From Actinomycetes bacterium (GTDB lineage Bacteria > Actinomycetota > Actinomycetes > S36-B12 > UBA5976), in assembly GCA_021784375.1 (NCBI GenBank), contig JAJXSV010000088.1, forward strand, positions 1-8,192: a DNA stretch of 8,192 nt, in the 5' to 3' direction. A model generated the notes under the pieces. That model saw nothing but the letters and a program-made list of their open reading frames with translations. It made no database searches and was not told where the DNA came from. Both the position numbers and the translations under genes were made by a program. How positions within the stretch are numbered: position 1 is the first letter of the stretch; each line of letters begins with the position of its first letter. Shown here in pieces: positions 7,348 to 8,192 of the stretch.

Positions 7348-7424
7348 GTCTCGTCGATCGCGCGCCGGCCGCGCCTGGGTCGGCCATCCCTGCTCCGGCA
7401 AGTGGACGGGCTGCGATGACGAGG
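7315..7424 (-). other. 110-bp intergenic leader between ispF and cysS
   Basis: This is the longest non-coding stretch in the window. It holds a GC-only inverted repeat (7360-7374, five-base arms) without a following T-run, and the RBS-proximal hairpin described separately. I see no convincing -35/-10 pair and no T-box sequence signature. It may contain a cysS promoter too diverged to call by eye, or simply be an untranslated spacer in the transcript. Confidence 0.6.
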
Positions 7425-7895
7425 TCAGGGGCGGCTCAGCAGCGCGGTGGCGACCGCCGCCACGCCCTCGCCCCGACCGGTGAAGCCCAGTCCGTCGGTG
7501 GTGGTTCCCGCCGCACTGACCGGTGCGCCCCCGAGGGCGCTGGACATGGCCGCCTGCACCTCGGCCCGGCGGGTGCTGATGTGGGGCTTCAATCCGACGA
7601 CCTGCACCGACACGTTCTCGATGGTCCAACCGTCGGCCGCCAGTAGGCGCAGCGCACCCTGGAGCATGGTGGCGCCGGACGCATTGCGCCATTCCTCACG
7701 ATCCACGCCGAACACCTGTCCGACATCACCGAGACCTGCCGCCGCGAACAGCGCGTCGCACACCGCGTGGGCCGCGACGTCCCCGTCCGAGTGACCGATC
7801 AGTCCGTACTCGCCGGGCCACTCCACGCAACCCACCCACATGGTGCGCGTGTGCCCGAAGGCATGCACATCGACGCCGGTGCCGACTCGGATCAT
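7425..7895 (-). CDS. ispF: 2-C-methyl-D-erythritol 2,4-cyclodiphosphate synthase
   Basis: This 156-residue enzyme of the MEP isoprenoid pathway cyclises CDP-methylerythritol 2-phosphate to the 2,4-cyclodiphosphate with release of CMP; the family works as a cytoplasmic homotrimer. The metal-binding DVHAF start (Asp9, His11) and the third ligand His43 in [11 protein letters not shown] (34-44) are intact. LGDVG (55-59) carries the conserved Asp57, KPHI lies at 103-106, and the C-terminal signature [17 protein letters not shown] (131-147) is clear. The usual FPPTD after the LGD motif is replaced by FGVDREEW, a pattern common in actinobacterial members. Length is normal for the family. The ATG at 7895 overlaps the ispD stop by 4 bp (ATGA) and has a strong Shine-Dalgarno, GGAGG, at 7903-7907. 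The coding frame extends further upstream, but that portion only mirrors ispD. Overlap with ispD places consecutive parts of the pathway in one transcript. Confidence 0.97.
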   Translation of the reverse strand: MIRVGTGVDVHAFGHTRTMWVGCVEWPGEYGLIGHSDGDVAAHAVCDALFAAAGLGDVGQVFGVDREEWRNASGATMLQGALRLLAADGWTIENVSVQVVGLKPHISTRRAEVQAAMSSALGGAPVSAAGTTTDGLGFTGRGEGVAAVATALLSRP

Positions 7896-8192
7896 GCGCG
7901 TCCCTCCAGGATGGCCTCGGCCAGCACCAGGTCGAGCGGCCGGGTGATCTTGAATGCCAGGGCGTCCCCCGCAACCACGCGCACCGCGATGCCGGCGGAC
8001 TCGCACAGGCCCGCGTCGTCGGTGGCGTCAGCGTCGCCCCGCTCCTCGGCGGCCTGGTGCGCCCGTTCGAGGGCCGCACGTGTGAACCCCTGGGGCGTCT
8101 GCACGAGCCGCAGTGTGGACCGATCGAGGGTGCGCATCACCGCGCCGTCCTCGACGACCTTGACGGTGTCTGCAACGGGAAGCCCCGGGATC
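7892..8192 (-). CDS. ispD: 2-C-methyl-D-erythritol 4-phosphate cytidylyltransferase, C-terminal part
   Basis: Only the last 99 residues are inside the window; the 5' part lies beyond the right edge. IspD transfers CMP from CTP to methylerythritol 4-phosphate, an early MEP-pathway step. The fragment begins with [10 protein letters not shown], the segment after the central beta-arm. It then shows [16 protein letters not shown], the ATDDAGLCE segment and [16 protein letters not shown], all typical of the IspD C-terminal half, including the lysine of the K-[IV]-T-R-P motif that contacts substrate. It ends in GRA with a TGA at 7894-7892 overlapping the ispF ATG. A GTG/ATG pair near 8140-8135 could be mistaken for a start, but the conserved residues continue upstream of it in the same frame. 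No internal defect is visible. Whether carD precedes it, as is common in actinobacteria, cannot be seen. Confidence 0.95.
   Translation of the reverse strand, partial: IPGLPVADTVKVVEDGAVMRTLDRSTLRLVQTPQGFTRAALERAHQAAEERGDADATDDAGLCESAGIAVRVVAGDALAFKITRPLDLVLAEAILEGRA
7903..7907 (-). promoter_or_regulatory. Ribosome binding site of ispF inside ispD
   Basis: GGAGG on the minus strand sits 7 nt before the ATG at 7895 and within the ispD coding end. It supports this start over the 37-residue in-frame extension upstream, where no IspF sequence is recognisable. Confidence 0.75.

Noticed and set aside
7360..7374. GC-only inverted repeat after ispF, considered as a terminator.
   Set aside because: There is no T-run on the minus strand after it, and such repeats are expected by chance in DNA this rich in G and C.
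7315..7424. A T-box riboswitch upstream of cysS.
   Set aside because: The leader is only 110 bp, and I could find neither a specifier-loop stem I nor the conserved T-box sequence.

Overview
The window is a GC-rich stretch in which every supportable gene lies on the minus strand and is transcribed from the right edge towards the left. In transcription order the genes are ispD (3' part), ispF, cysS, rlmB, wecB, wecC, an ABC-2 polysaccharide-export permease, its ATPase, and a GT4 glycosyltransferase cut by the left edge. The ispD-ispF-cysS-rlmB order, the strongly G/C-biased third codon positions, the frequent GTG starts and the basic N-terminal tail on RlmB all point to an actinobacterium. I cannot name the genus.

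Right part (about 4940-8192) is housekeeping. IspD and IspF catalyse two steps of the MEP isoprenoid pathway and overlap by 4 bp. A 110-bp gap follows, holding a hairpin next to the cysS ribosome binding site. CysS (cysteinyl-tRNA synthetase) then shares one base with RlmB (23S rRNA 2'-O-ribose methyltransferase).

Left part (1-4911) looks like the start of a cell-surface polysaccharide cluster and begins only 28 bp after rlmB. WecB converts UDP-GlcNAc to UDP-ManNAc, and WecC oxidises that to UDP-ManNAcA, an acidic sugar donor. The permease and ATPase form a Wzm/Wzt (TagG/TagH)-type exporter for a lipid-linked glycan, and the GT4 enzyme probably helps build that glycan. From wecC onward the genes abut or overlap, so they are probably translated together. 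Mannosaminuronic acid is known in actinobacterial teichuronic acid (for example in Micrococcus luteus), so a teichuronic-acid-like wall polymer is a reasonable but unproven product. Isoprenoid synthesis also supplies the undecaprenyl carrier that such polymers need, which gives the juxtaposition some metabolic sense.

There is no RNA gene, insertion sequence, CRISPR array, prophage or long repeat that I can support, and no gap over 110 bp between genes. I found no convincing undescribed system. The points most worth a second look are the run-on from housekeeping genes into the glycan cluster, the cysS leader hairpin, and the identity of the exported glycan.
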